NCBI RefSeq assembly: GCF_004355185.1
Contig: NZ_CP037922.1
Coordinates: forward strand, 3,566,001 to 3,630,000
Reading direction: 5' to 3'
DNA: 64,000 nt
DNA from: Hymenobacter radiodurans
GTDB taxonomy: Bacteria; Bacteroidota; Bacteroidia; Cytophagales; Hymenobacteraceae
Under the pieces are notes generated by a model. It was given only the letters and a program-made list of their open reading frames with translations. It did not search any database and was not told where the DNA came from. The position numbers and the translations under genes are program-made. Below, one piece after another: positions 53,462-61,866 of the stretch (the stretch's first letter is position 1; every line of letters begins with the position of its first letter).

Positions 53462-54532
53462 ATGCGTAACGAATCTTTCGATTTCCTCCAGAAATATCTA
53501 AACAACCCTTCACCAACCGGCTTTGAGAAGGAAGGGCAAAAGCTGTGGCTTGACTACGTAAAGCCCTACATCGACGAATATTTCGTGGATACCTACGGAA
53601 CGGTAGTTGGAGTTATTAACCCAGAAGCCAAGTATAAAGTAGTTATTGAAGCACACGCCGACGAGATTTCTTACTTTGTGAATTACATCACGAAAGAAGG
53701 CTACATCTATGTACGGCGCAATGGTGGCTCTGATGCGTTGGTAGCTCCGTCCAAGCGTGTAAATATTCACACGGACAAGGGAGTTGTGAAAGCCATTTTT
53801 GGGTGGCCGGCTATCCACGTGCGCAAGGTAGAGCAAGACAAGGCTCCAACGATTGAAACCATCTTCCTGGATTGTGGCGCCACGTCGAAGGAGGAGGTAG
53901 AGAAGATGGGCATTCACGTCGGCTCAGTTGTCACCTTCGAAGATGAGTTCATGGTGATGAACGAGCAGTTCTACGTGGGGCGAGCGCTGGATAATCGGAT
54001 TGGCGGTTTTATGATTGCGGAGGTGGCCCGGTTGCTGAAGGAAAACAAGCAGAAGCTGCCTTTTGGCCTCTATGTGGTGAATGCCGTGCAGGAAGAAATT
54101 GGCCTGCGGGGGGCAGAAATGATTGCCCACCGCATTCAGCCCGATGTGGCCATCATCACGGACGTGATTCATGACACCCAGGCGCCCATGTATGAGAAGA
54201 AAACCAGTGGGGACCTGCACTGCGGCAAAGGGCCGGTAGTTACCTATGGTCCGGCGGTGCAGAATAACCTGCGTGAGCTGATCATCGAAACAGCCAAAAC
54301 ATCTGACATTCCCTTTCAGCGCGCGTCCGCTACCCGCGCTACTGGCACCGATACCGATGCCTTTGCTTACTCTAATGCTGGTGTGGCGGCAGCACTTATC
54401 TCTCTACCACTCAAGTACATGCACACCACCGTGGAGACGGTACACCAGGATGATGTGGAGAACGTAATTCAGCTGATTTACCAAACGCTGCTGCGCATCG
54501 AGGACGGCCACGATTTTCGCTACTTCAGCTAA
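53462..54532 (+). CDS. M42 family aminopeptidase
   Basis: A 356-residue cytoplasmic dinuclear-metal aminopeptidase (glutamyl or deblocking type) forming large tetrahedral complexes in studied members. Metal and catalytic sites: VIEAHADEISYFVNYI (His-x-Asp), GRALDNRIGGFM (bridging Asp), VVNAVQEEIGLRGAEM (catalytic Glu pair), AIITDVIHDTQAP (Asp) and YMHTTVETVHQDD (His). The N terminus NNPSPTGFEKEGQKLW is the typical entry. A TTTG-N18-TACTCTTT promoter-like pair ends about 30 bp upstream (53400-53429). Ended by a very strong stem-loop. Confidence 0.95.
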   Translation: MRNESFDFLQKYLNNPSPTGFEKEGQKLWLDYVKPYIDEYFVDTYGTVVGVINPEAKYKVVIEAHADEISYFVNYITKEGYIYVRRNGGSDALVAPSKRVNIHTDKGVVKAIFGWPAIHVRKVEQDKAPTIETIFLDCGATSKEEVEKMGIHVGSVVTFEDEFMVMNEQFYVGRALDNRIGGFMIAEVARLLKENKQKLPFGLYVVNAVQEEIGLRGAEMIAHRIQPDVAIITDVIHDTQAPMYEKKTSGDLHCGKGPVVTYGPAVQNNLRELIIETAKTSDIPFQRASATRATGTDTDAFAYSNAGVAAALISLPLKYMHTTVETVHQDDVENVIQLIYQTLLRIEDGHDFRYFS

Positions 54533-54553
54533 TAGTGCTTATCTAGAATACGA

Positions 54554-54604
54554 AGCCACAACGCCGACCTGACACCATATTGTCAGGTCGGCGTTGTGGC
54601 TTTG
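54554..54604. terminator. Perfect 21-bp inverted repeat after the M42 peptidase gene
   Basis: AGCCACAACGCCGACCTGAC and its complement (21 bp with the next base) flank a 6-nt loop; only TTTG follows. It lies between co-directional genes, and is probably a terminator or a transcript-stabilising hairpin. Confidence 0.75.
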
Positions 54605-54634
54605 TAGAAAGCTTTATCGTGTTTTTGGCTTCGT

Positions 54635-55462
54635 ATGTCTCAGTTTCCTCCTCCCCCACCTGCTCTGCCTCTTACACTTACCGATCAGATGGGACGGCGC
54701 GTGGTGGTACCGTATCCGCCGCAACGAATTGTGTCGCTGGTGCCTTCGCAGACGGAGCTTTTGCACGATTTAGGTTTGGGGAAAAAGGTAGTTGGGGTAA
54801 CCAAATTCTGCCTTCATCCAGCCGACGCGCGGCAGCAGGCTACTGTAATCGGTGGCACCAAAAATTTTGATTTTGAGAAGCTTACCGCGCTAAAGCCTGA
54901 TCTTATTATCGGGAATAAGGAGGAAAATTATCAGGAAGGCATTGAGCAGTTGGCCGCGCTTTATCCGGTGTGGCTCAGCGACATTAGCACCCTTACCGAT
55001 GCCTTGCGCATGATTCGGCAGGTGGGCGTGCTGGTAGGTGCCAAGGCCAAGGCTGACCAAATGGCGGCAGCTATTGAGCATTCCTTTGCGCAGCTTTCGC
55101 CTCTTTCGGAGGCAGTGTCAGCCGCCTATTTCATTTGGCGCAAACCGTATATGGCGGCGGCGGCAGACACGTTTATAGATGATATGCTGACGCAGGCAGG
55201 TTTTACCAACGTATTTGCCCCCCAGCAGCGCTATCCAGAAATTTCAGCAGAGCAGTTGGCTGCGGCCGCGCCGCGTGTTGTCCTATTGTCGTCGGAGCCC
55301 TATCCATTTGCAGATAAGCACATTGCGGAGTTTCTGGCAATTTGTCCTTCAGCCCAAATCCGGATAGTGGACGGAGAATTATTCAGCTGGTATGGCAGCC
55401 GGCTGCAACACTCGGTGGCGTATTTTGCTGCGTTAAGAGCCACTGTGGTACCTAAAGTGTAA
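54635..55462 (+). CDS. BtuF/FecB-like helical-backbone metal receptor
   Basis: A 275-residue protein of the class III (type II) periplasmic binding fold, related to the cobalamin and siderophore receptors. It has the typical LTDQMGRRVVVPYPPQRIVSLVPSQTELLHDLGLGKKVVGV opening and the ISTLTDALRMIRQVGVLVGAKAKADQM helix. It has no signal peptide (starts MSQFPPPPP) and no ABC permease or ATPase neighbours, so it may act in the cytoplasm or with distant partners. An exact TTTGCCCCCCA copy is read as FAPQQ (55214-55224). Ligand unknown. Convergent with the shikimate operon. Confidence 0.88.
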   Translation: MSQFPPPPPALPLTLTDQMGRRVVVPYPPQRIVSLVPSQTELLHDLGLGKKVVGVTKFCLHPADARQQATVIGGTKNFDFEKLTALKPDLIIGNKEENYQEGIEQLAALYPVWLSDISTLTDALRMIRQVGVLVGAKAKADQMAAAIEHSFAQLSPLSEAVSAAYFIWRKPYMAAAADTFIDDMLTQAGFTNVFAPQQRYPEISAEQLAAAAPRVVLLSSEPYPFADKHIAEFLAICPSAQIRIVDGELFSWYGSRLQHSVAYFAALRATVVPKV

Positions 55463-55519
55463 GAGGCTGTCATGCTTCGCTGCTGCTTTGTATGACCGCC
55501 TTTTGAAACCGCTTCAGCC

Positions 55520-56752
55520 CTAAGCTTTGAAGCCTGCCTGTTTCAGCTCATTCCAGAAGCTGGGATACGACTTGCGAACTACCTGGGGGGCATTTATGGT
55601 TAGTGGGCCGCGCAGCGCTAGCGGAGCGAAGGCCATAGCCATGCGGTGGTCGTGGTAGGTGGCGATGGTTTGGCCATCTACTTTAAAACCAGTAGCCGCA
55701 ACGCGAAATACATCGGGTTGCACCTCAGTGAATGTAGCGCCGAATTTGGCTAGCTCGGTTTGGATGGCCAGAATACGATCCGTTTCCTTGATGCGCAGGC
55801 TTTCCAGGCCGGTCATTTCTACGTTTACGCCTTGAGCAGCGGCTATTACGGCTACGGTTTGAGCTAGGTCGGGGCAATCGGTGAAGTCTTGGGAGAAGCC
55901 ACCCGTTATGGGTTGCTGGGTGAGCTGTACGCCATCGGGTAGAAATTCGGTGGCTACGCCCAGCCTCTCCATTATGCCCACAATTGCCTGGTCGCCTTGC
56001 AGGGAGTGGCGGCGCAGCCCTGGCAGGTAAATTTGCCCCCCAGCCGGCGATAAAGCCACCATCGCATACCAATAGCTGGCCGCCGACCAGTCGGCCTCAA
56101 TAGCATAATCGGCGGGCTTATAGGCAGTGGGGCGCACCTCCAGCACAGAGCCCAAATCGCGGCAGTCGGCGCCAAAATGCTGCATAAGTGCCAGCGTCAT
56201 GCGGATGTAGGGCCGTGAACCGACTTTGCCCGTCAGGAATAACCGCAGCCCGCCGGGGAGTTGGGGCCCGATCATCAGTAGCGCCGAAATATATTGGCTG
56301 CTAATGTCGCCGCGCACGGTGAGTTCAGCCATATCTGTAGAAGGCAAATTTGCCCCCCAACCCTTGATATGAAGCGGTGGATATCCTTCCTTTTCTGCGT
56401 AGTCGATCTGCATTCCGAGCTGGCGCAGAGCATCAACGAGGACGCCGATGGGACGCTCCCGCATGCGAGCAGTACCAGTAAGCAGCACGCGCCGGTCGGT
56501 GACGGATAAGTAGGCCGTGAGGAAGCGCATGACAGTGCCGGCATCTTCCGCATCGAGCGTATCGGCGGCGGGGCTGGCCAACAGCCGACGCATGAGTTGG
56601 GTGTCGTTGGCGTCGGAGAGATTGGTGAGTGAGCCGTTACCAGCAAGGGCCTGAATGATAAGGGCGCGGTTGCTTTCACTCTTGGATGCTGGCAGTTGGG
56701 CGGTGCCCCGTAGGGGGTCGCCGGGCCAGGATAATGTTATGGAATCGGGCAT
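55520..56752 (-). CDS. aroA: 3-phosphoshikimate 1-carboxyvinyltransferase (EPSP synthase)
   Basis: A 410-residue enzyme that condenses shikimate 3-phosphate and PEP. Motifs: LPASKSESNRALIIQAL (the L-P-x-S-K-S-x-x-x-R-A PEP site), DAEDAGTVMRFLTAYLS (N/D-A-G-T), LTGTARMRERPIGVLVDALRQLG (the R-x-R-P-I motif), DISSQYISALLM, EADWSAASYW, CPDLAQTVAVIAA (catalytic Asp) and GLESLRIKETDRILAIQTEL. The C terminus ends GLTINAPQVVRKSYPSFWNEL-like. It contains several motif copies in its codons (55587, 56032, 56349). The start at 56752 is chosen over 56779. Third gene of an operon with DAHPS-CM and aroB. Confidence 0.96.
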   Translation of the reverse strand: MPDSITLSWPGDPLRGTAQLPASKSESNRALIIQALAGNGSLTNLSDANDTQLMRRLLASPAADTLDAEDAGTVMRFLTAYLSVTDRRVLLTGTARMRERPIGVLVDALRQLGMQIDYAEKEGYPPLHIKGWGANLPSTDMAELTVRGDISSQYISALLMIGPQLPGGLRLFLTGKVGSRPYIRMTLALMQHFGADCRDLGSVLEVRPTAYKPADYAIEADWSAASYWYAMVALSPAGGQIYLPGLRRHSLQGDQAIVGIMERLGVATEFLPDGVQLTQQPITGGFSQDFTDCPDLAQTVAVIAAAQGVNVEMTGLESLRIKETDRILAIQTELAKFGATFTEVQPDVFRVAATGFKVDGQTIATYHDHRMAMAFAPLALRGPLTINAPQVVRKSYPSFWNELKQAGFKA

Positions 56753-56798
56753 TCTGGGTATCAGAAAAGTAACGCGCAAGGCGTGGGAGACTTGTTTT

Positions 56799-57845
56799 TT
56801 AGCTCAAGAGGCGATGATAATAGCGCAGGGAACTGGCTATCTCCTCTACGCTTACAGGCTGGTCGTAAATGGCATTGCCAATACCTTCCAGCAAGGTACA
56901 ATTGATGGTAGAGCCAGCATTTTTCTTGTCCTGAAGAGCCAGTTCGGCAATGGCATCGGTTTCGAGCGTAACAAACTGCACCTTTTCGAATACCGAGAAT
57001 AGGAACGTCTCAATCTTGTCCAGCTCTTCTTCGCTCAGAAGGCCTTTCTGCACAGAGAGCCAGCTTTCGCAAATCATACCGGCGGCAACGGCTTCGCCGT
57101 GCAGAATCTCACGGCCGGGCTGGCTGAGCAGGTAGCTTTCGAGGGCGTGGCCCACGGTGTGGCCGAAATTAAGCACCTTACGCAAACCGCTCTCCAGCGG
57201 ATCGGCAGCTACAATGCGCTCTTTGGTCACGACTGACTCGTGAATAATAGGGCCCCACTCGTCCACAAAAAAGCCAGTGCGCCGATGGTGTTCAAACGCG
57301 GCAGCGTCCGCAATCAGCCAGTGCTTCACTACTTCCGCGTAGCCGGATTTGAGCTGGCGGGGGTCGAGTGTATTCAGAAACCGAGGCTCAATGAACACGG
57401 CCGCCGGGGTCTGAAATACCCCGAGCTGGTTCTTAAAATTTTGGAAATCGATGCCGGTTTTGCCCCCCACACTGGCATCTACCTGGGCCAGCAGCGTGGT
57501 AGGCACCTGCACGAAACGAATGCCGCGCTTATAAAGCGCCGCACAAAAGCCCCCCAGATCCGTAACCACGCCGCCACCAAGGTTTACGAGCACCGCAAAA
57601 CGGTCGGCGTGGGCTTGGGTAAGCGCTTCCCACACGGTTTCGCAGGTAGCCAGCACTTTATATTCTTCCCCGTCCGGAATCTCGATAGTTATGTGATTAT
57701 CAGGCAGGAATTCGCGCAGACGCGGGTAGCAGAGTCGAATGGTATTGGCGTCGGCTAACACAAAAACCTGACTCACGGCCGGCTGGCGCAGTAAGTCGGC
57801 AAGTTCGATCAACGCGTGGGGGCCAATGGCGGGAGTGTCTTGCAA
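56799..57845 (-). CDS. aroB: 3-dehydroquinate synthase
   Basis: A 348-residue NAD- and metal-dependent enzyme converting DAHP to 3-dehydroquinate. NAD-site marks: VLVNLGGGVVTDLGGFCAALYKRGI and VPTTLLAQVDASVGGKTGIDFQNFKNQLG. Metal ligands: KSGYAEVVKHWLI (Glu), LNFGHTVGHALES (His) and EILHGEAVAAGMI (His). The length is normal. Two GCCCCCC motif copies fall in its codons (57459-57469, 57543-57550). It lies between the DAHPS-CM gene and aroA on the same strand with gaps of about 50 bp each. Confidence 0.96.
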   Translation of the reverse strand: MQDTPAIGPHALIELADLLRQPAVSQVFVLADANTIRLCYPRLREFLPDNHITIEIPDGEEYKVLATCETVWEALTQAHADRFAVLVNLGGGVVTDLGGFCAALYKRGIRFVQVPTTLLAQVDASVGGKTGIDFQNFKNQLGVFQTPAAVFIEPRFLNTLDPRQLKSGYAEVVKHWLIADAAAFEHHRRTGFFVDEWGPIIHESVVTKERIVAADPLESGLRKVLNFGHTVGHALESYLLSQPGREILHGEAVAAGMICESWLSVQKGLLSEEELDKIETFLFSVFEKVQFVTLETDAIAELALQDKKNAGSTINCTLLEGIGNAIYDQPVSVEEIASSLRYYHRLLS

Positions 57846-57896
57846 GGGATGGATGGGTTAGCGGAGAACAATCGAAAGCACAGGTAGTAAAGACGG

Positions 57897-58994
57897 CTAT
57901 TCCGGGTTCTGGTTCATAATCTCAGTTTGCTTACGAATGCTTTCCAAGTGAATCAGCTCGTACAGTTTGGCCACAAACGGGTCATTCAGGCGCAATTTTG
58001 CCCCCCAGTCTCGCCGCGACGCGAATATTTCCTGCCAGCGGTCCATCTGCAAAATCTTTACGTTGTTCTCCTTCTTGTACTCGGCCAGCTGCTCTACCAA
58101 CGCCATACGCGCCGCTAGCGCCTCCATCAATTCCCGGTCGGCCGTGTCTATTTGCTGTCGGAGCTCCTCGGCTTTATTCAGGAAATCGGCATTGTTGGAG
58201 GAGCGGTAACGGTACTTCAGCTCTGACAAAATCTCGGCTAGCCGCGCTGGCGTTACCTGTTGCGCCGCGTCGGAAAGGGCATTATCGGGGTCAGGATGCG
58301 TTTCAATCATCAAGCCGTCATAATCCAGGTCGAGCGCCTTTTGCGAAACGGGCAGAATTAGGTCGCGGCGGCCGCTAATATGGCTGGGGTCGCAGATGAG
58401 AGGCACTTGGGGAAAGCGCGCTTTCAGCTCAAACGCCAGTTGCCACGTGGGGGCATTGCGGTAGCGGGATGGCGCAAACGTGCTAAAACCGCGGTGAATA
58501 GCGGCTAAATCGGTGATACCCACGCGCTCCAGCCGCTCCAAAGCACCCGCCCACAACGCCACATCTGGGTTCACCGGGTTTTTAACCATTACAGGCACAC
58601 CCGTACCAGCCAGCGCTTCGGCTAACTCCTGCACAGCAAAGGGATTAACGGTGGTGCGGGCCCCAATCCAGAGTACATCAATGCCGTGGCGCAGGGCGTC
58701 TTCTACGTGGCGCGGCGTGGCTACTTCTATAGTTACAGGCAAGCCTACCTCCTCCTGTACCCGCTGCAACCACGGTAGCGCGGTGGTGCCCATGCCCTCA
58801 AACCCACCAGGTTTGGTGCGAGGCTTCCAAACGCCCGAGCGGAACAGATCTACTTGACCTATTGCTTTCAGAGCGCGGGCGGTGGTAAGTACCTGATCTT
58901 CAGTTTCGGCGCTACAGGGGCCCGCAATGAGCAACGGCAGCCCTTTGTTGGCTAGCAAGTGGGTAAAAAAAGTGGCTTTGGCAGTAGTATCCAT
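57897..58994 (-). CDS. Bifunctional DAHP synthase/chorismate mutase
   Basis: A 365-residue fusion. The N-terminal part (about 1-255) is the AroA-beta/KDO8PS-type 3-deoxy-7-phosphoheptulonate synthase: LPLLIAGPCSAETEDQVL, FRSGVWKPRTKPGGFEGMG, IEVATPRHVEDALRHGIDVLWIGARTTVNPF, MVKNPVNPDVALWAGALERL, VPLICDPSHISGRRDLI. The C-terminal part is an AroQ-type chorismate mutase (LRQQIDTADRELMEALAARMALVEQLAEYKKEN). The same fusion is typical of Bacteroidota. It is the first gene of the operon with aroB and aroA. Alternative starts at 59000 or 59030 add only a few residues. Feedback control by the mutase domain is inferred from relatives. Confidence 0.95.
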   Translation of the reverse strand: MDTTAKATFFTHLLANKGLPLLIAGPCSAETEDQVLTTARALKAIGQVDLFRSGVWKPRTKPGGFEGMGTTALPWLQRVQEEVGLPVTIEVATPRHVEDALRHGIDVLWIGARTTVNPFAVQELAEALAGTGVPVMVKNPVNPDVALWAGALERLERVGITDLAAIHRGFSTFAPSRYRNAPTWQLAFELKARFPQVPLICDPSHISGRRDLILPVSQKALDLDYDGLMIETHPDPDNALSDAAQQVTPARLAEILSELKYRYRSSNNADFLNKAEELRQQIDTADRELMEALAARMALVEQLAEYKKENNVKILQMDRWQEIFASRRDWGAKLRLNDPFVAKLYELIHLESIRKQTEIMNQNPE

Positions 58995-59100
58995 GTACAT
59001 AAACGCGGGTTCGGGAGGGGGCAGCCCCAAAAAGCCCCCAGCTCCTCAAGTAAGGGGATTGGAAAAAGAGCGGGCTGCAAGGTAACTCTACCGGTCAAAA

Positions 59101-59149
59101 CGTTGTTTAAAACCTATCTTCGCCCACCCAAAAGCGTTGTTTAAAAACC
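59101..59149 (+). repeat. Direct repeat in the proline dehydrogenase promoter region
   Basis: CGTTGTTTAAAACC at 59101-59114 and CGTTGTTTAAAAACC at 59135-59149 are near-identical direct repeats spaced 34 bp apart (about three helical turns), just before the proline dehydrogenase start. TTTAAA is itself palindromic. A regulator-binding role is inference. Confidence 0.55.
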
Positions 59150-59158
59150 ACCCGCTCT

Positions 59159-60349
59159 ATGTTAGCCACCCACGCCCCGTCTCTGTCCTTCAACGATACC
59201 GCTGTTGCCTTTGCTTCTAAATCTGATGCCGAATTGCGCCAGATGTATGCGCTATTCGCGGCTATGAACAATAACACCCTGGTAAAAGCTGGGGGCGGCA
59301 TGATGAAAGCAGCGCTCAAATGGGGCCTGCCAGTGAAGTTTCTGATCAAGAAAACCATCTTTGAACAGTTCTGCGGCGGCGAGACCATTCAGGAGTGCCT
59401 GCCCGTAATCGAAGAGTTGGGCCGCTACAACATCGGCACTATCCTCGACTACTCGGTGGAGGGCGAAGGCAGCGACAAAAGCTATGATCACACGCGCGAC
59501 GAGATTTTGGCCACCATCGATTTGGCGCATCGTTCCACTCATATCCCCTTCTCCGTATTTAAAGTAACTGGCCTCGCCGACAGCGTTATTCTGGAGAAGG
59601 TGCAGGCCAAACAGACGCTCACTCAGGCTGAGCAAGCCAGCTTTGAGCGCTCTAAAGCCCGAGTGGATGCTATTTGCGCCCGCGCCCACCAGTATGGAGT
59701 GCGTGTGTTCGTGGATGCGGAAGAAAGCTGGTTTCAGGAAACCGTTGATAACATGGCGTATGAGATGATGGCCAAATACAACCGGGAGTCGGCTATCGTT
59801 TGGAACACCTACCAGCTCTACCGTCACGACCGTTTGGAAGCAATTGAGCAAGCGTACGAAACTGCCAAACGTGAAGGATATTACCTGGGGGGCAAATTGG
59901 TGCGGGGTGCGTACATGGAAAAGGAAAGCCGTACTGCCGCTCAGCGTGGCTACCAGAACCCCATCAACCCTACCAAAGAAGCCACCGATCAACTATATAA
60001 CGAGGCGCTTCGCTACTGCGTAACCCACGTCGACCGCATTAGCATTTGTGCCGGCACCCATAATGAGGCAAGCTCCTTATTGCTCACTGAACTGATGCAG
60101 GAGCACAACTTACGGCCGCAGGATACGCGCATCTGGTTTGCGCAACTCTATGGTATGAGCGACAATCTGAGCTATAACTTGGCAAATGCAGGCTATAACA
60201 CGGCTAAGTATGTACCCTATGGTCCGGTGGAGGCGGTCATGCCTTATCTATTGCGCCGCGCCGACGAGAATACTGCCATTGCAGGCCAAAGCAGCCGGGA
60301 GTTTTCGCTTATTCAAAGAGAAATGACGCGACGTAAGAGCAAAAAATAG
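59159..60349 (+). CDS. Proline dehydrogenase
   Basis: A 396-residue FAD enzyme oxidising proline to pyrroline-5-carboxylate. Marks: TIFEQFCGGETIQECLPVIEELGRYNIGTILDYSVEGEGSD (the entry to the barrel), IPFSVFKVTGL, VRVFVDAEESWFQ (conserved D-x-E), YYLGGKLVRGAYMEKE (the K-L-V-R-G-A-Y motif), CAGTHNEAS (H-N-x-x-S), and the C-terminal YGMSDNLSYNLANAGYNTAKYVPYGPVEAVMPYLLRRADENTA, which contains the R-R-x-x-E-N substrate site. Stand-alone, without the P5C dehydrogenase domain. An exact motif copy is read as GGK (59886-59896). Confidence 0.95.
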   Translation: MLATHAPSLSFNDTAVAFASKSDAELRQMYALFAAMNNNTLVKAGGGMMKAALKWGLPVKFLIKKTIFEQFCGGETIQECLPVIEELGRYNIGTILDYSVEGEGSDKSYDHTRDEILATIDLAHRSTHIPFSVFKVTGLADSVILEKVQAKQTLTQAEQASFERSKARVDAICARAHQYGVRVFVDAEESWFQETVDNMAYEMMAKYNRESAIVWNTYQLYRHDRLEAIEQAYETAKREGYYLGGKLVRGAYMEKESRTAAQRGYQNPINPTKEATDQLYNEALRYCVTHVDRISICAGTHNEASSLLLTELMQEHNLRPQDTRIWFAQLYGMSDNLSYNLANAGYNTAKYVPYGPVEAVMPYLLRRADENTAIAGQSSREFSLIQREMTRRKSKK

Positions 60350-60472
60350 GACGTACAATAGGAGACCTTACGTCGGCACAGTTTTGGTTTGCGATCATAG
60401 GACTGCTCAAATATGTTAGTTTTGAACAGTACATTGCTAATCCTTTCCCGCCCGACTACTCCCGTTGCTCCA

Positions 60473-60841
60473 ATGAATGCTCGTGTTCGCAGCCACCTAA
60501 TTCGATTTGCCCGCCACCAGGTAGGTACTACTAGCTACCTGAACCTAGTGCAAGAAGCCGAGTTAGGCCTCAACCTAGAGATTTCACACGAAAAATCACG
60601 GTTGAACGAGATTCTAAGTGAGATATCAGAGAAGGAATTCAATAATGGACGGCCTATTCTGAGTTGCTTGGTAAAAGTAGCGGGCTCAAAAGGCCAGGGT
60701 GATACCTTCTTCAAGCTGTGCGAACGGTTGGGATTGGGCGAGTGGCGCACCTTAAAGCAAGACCCAGAATTTTTAAAAAACCTACGCCAAGAGTGCCGCG
60801 ACTTTTGGCAGATTGATGCCAACTACGAGAAATTTGGCTGA
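60473..60841 (+). CDS. Hypothetical protein
   Basis: A 122-residue cytoplasmic protein I do not recognise. The start at 60473 (MNARVRSHLIRFARHQVGTTSY) is preferred to an in-frame ATG at 60413. Predicted mostly helical with YLNLVQEAELGLNLEISHEKSRLNEILSEISEKEFNNGRPILSCLVKV (G-R-P-I-L resembles small restriction- or stress-linked hypothetical proteins) and a C-terminal EECRDFW-like segment (RQECRDFWQIDANYEKF). No membrane segment. It stands alone between proline dehydrogenase and the glycine-zipper gene. Confidence 0.65.
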   Translation: MNARVRSHLIRFARHQVGTTSYLNLVQEAELGLNLEISHEKSRLNEILSEISEKEFNNGRPILSCLVKVAGSKGQGDTFFKLCERLGLGEWRTLKQDPEFLKNLRQECRDFWQIDANYEKFG

Positions 60842-61044
60842 TTCAGGCTGAGCAATTAGCTCATCTGTAGACTGCAATAGATCAGAATCTGAAGATAGAA
60901 TAGGAGCTATACAGAAATTTCTGTAACCCCCACACGAAGCGCGCCGTTTAGCTACTCAACTGGCTAGTGGGGCGCTTTTCTGTTTTAAAGCTTCCACAGC
61001 TAGCTAAACTCTCCCTTTACCACAATCTAATCTACCCTACCCAA

Positions 61045-61866
61045 ATGGAAACGAACAACAGCAACAACCCCACGAATACTGGTACAGGCTCAGGCGCTAA
61101 CTACGGAACTGGCTCAGCTGGTACGGGCATGAGCAACAGCACGACGGGTAATACAACATCAAGCGGCAATATGGGCAACTCCAGCACTGGTAGCTCAAAT
61201 GTAGAAGGCGACGATTTCAGCGCTACTGCTAAAGGTGCCGCTATCGCCGGTACTCCTGGTGCAGTAGTAGGCCGTGCCGTAGATGGTATTCAGAACACTG
61301 CCGACCATGCGGCACACGCCGTAACTGGCCAGCCTTATGACTCTAGCAAGAGCAGCGGCATGATGACTAGTTCGTTCCGTGACCGTGACAGCGCTGAGCG
61401 TGCTTATAACACCCTGTCCTCACGCGGCTACAGCAAAGACGACGTTAACCTATTGATGTCGGATGAAACCCGTAAGCGTCACTTCGGCGAAAATACTCCT
61501 GACACTGATCTAGGCGACAAAGCTATGGAAGGTGCTGGTGTAGGCTCGGCCATTGGTGGTACTGCTGGTGCTATTATCGGCGCTATCGCCGCTATCGGTA
61601 CTTCGGTTGCCCTTCCTGGCCTAGGACTTGTTATCGCTGGTCCTATTGCAGCAGCTTTGGCTGGTGCTGGTGCTGGTGGCTTAACTGGTGGCCTAGTAGG
61701 TGCACTAGTAGGTTCAGGTATTCCTGAGGAGCACGCTGCCGAGTACGAGCAGGACATTAAGCAAGGCGGTATCGTAATGGGTGTGAAGCCCCGCAACGAT
61801 GAAGACGCTAAGTACTTCGAAGAGGAGTTCCGTCGTCATAACGCCGACCGTGTTCGTCGCTACTAG
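61045..61866 (+). CDS. Glycine-zipper general-stress-type protein
   Basis: A 273-residue protein in three parts. Residues 1-55 are low-complexity Asn/Ser/Thr/Gly. Residues about 100-145 hold a domain like general stress protein 17M/YflT (SSFRDRDSAERAYNTLSSRGYSKDDVNLLMSDETRKR). Residues 150-230 are glycine-zipper repeats with strongly hydrophobic stretches (GAGVGSAIGGTAGAIIGAIAA, GLGLVIAGPIAAALAGAGAG). The C terminus (EEHAAEYEQDIKQGGIVMGVKP) also fits this family, which is stress-induced in several bacteria. Codons are strongly biased to GGT/GCT, suggesting high expression. The start at 61045 is clear. Confidence 0.85.
   Translation: METNNSNNPTNTGTGSGANYGTGSAGTGMSNSTTGNTTSSGNMGNSSTGSSNVEGDDFSATAKGAAIAGTPGAVVGRAVDGIQNTADHAAHAVTGQPYDSSKSSGMMTSSFRDRDSAERAYNTLSSRGYSKDDVNLLMSDETRKRHFGENTPDTDLGDKAMEGAGVGSAIGGTAGAIIGAIAAIGTSVALPGLGLVIAGPIAAALAGAGAGGLTGGLVGALVGSGIPEEHAAEYEQDIKQGGIVMGVKPRNDEDAKYFEEEFRRHNADRVRRY

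Larger units (their letters stand above)
7993..59896. repeat. Dispersed TTTGCCCCCCA motif family
   Basis: Exact 11-mers (either strand) by eye at 7993-8003, 9170-9180, 19688-19698, 30368-30378, 34397-34407, 43613-43623, 55214-55224, 56032-56042, 56349-56359, 57459-57469, 57997-58007 and 59886-59896. Many more copies share the GCCCCCC core with a 3-5 bp A/T-rich 5' flank. They lie in coding DNA and spacers on both strands. In genes they are mostly read as FAPQ, NAPQ, GGK or GGQ. Confidence 0.85.

Noticed and set aside
54605..54634. Cobalamin riboswitch before the BtuF-like gene
   Set aside because: Only about 30 bp separate the hairpin from the start codon; no riboswitch-sized structure is possible.
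60413..60472. Upstream start of the hypothetical gene at 60473
   Set aside because: The 20 extra codons resemble neither a signal peptide nor the rest of the protein.
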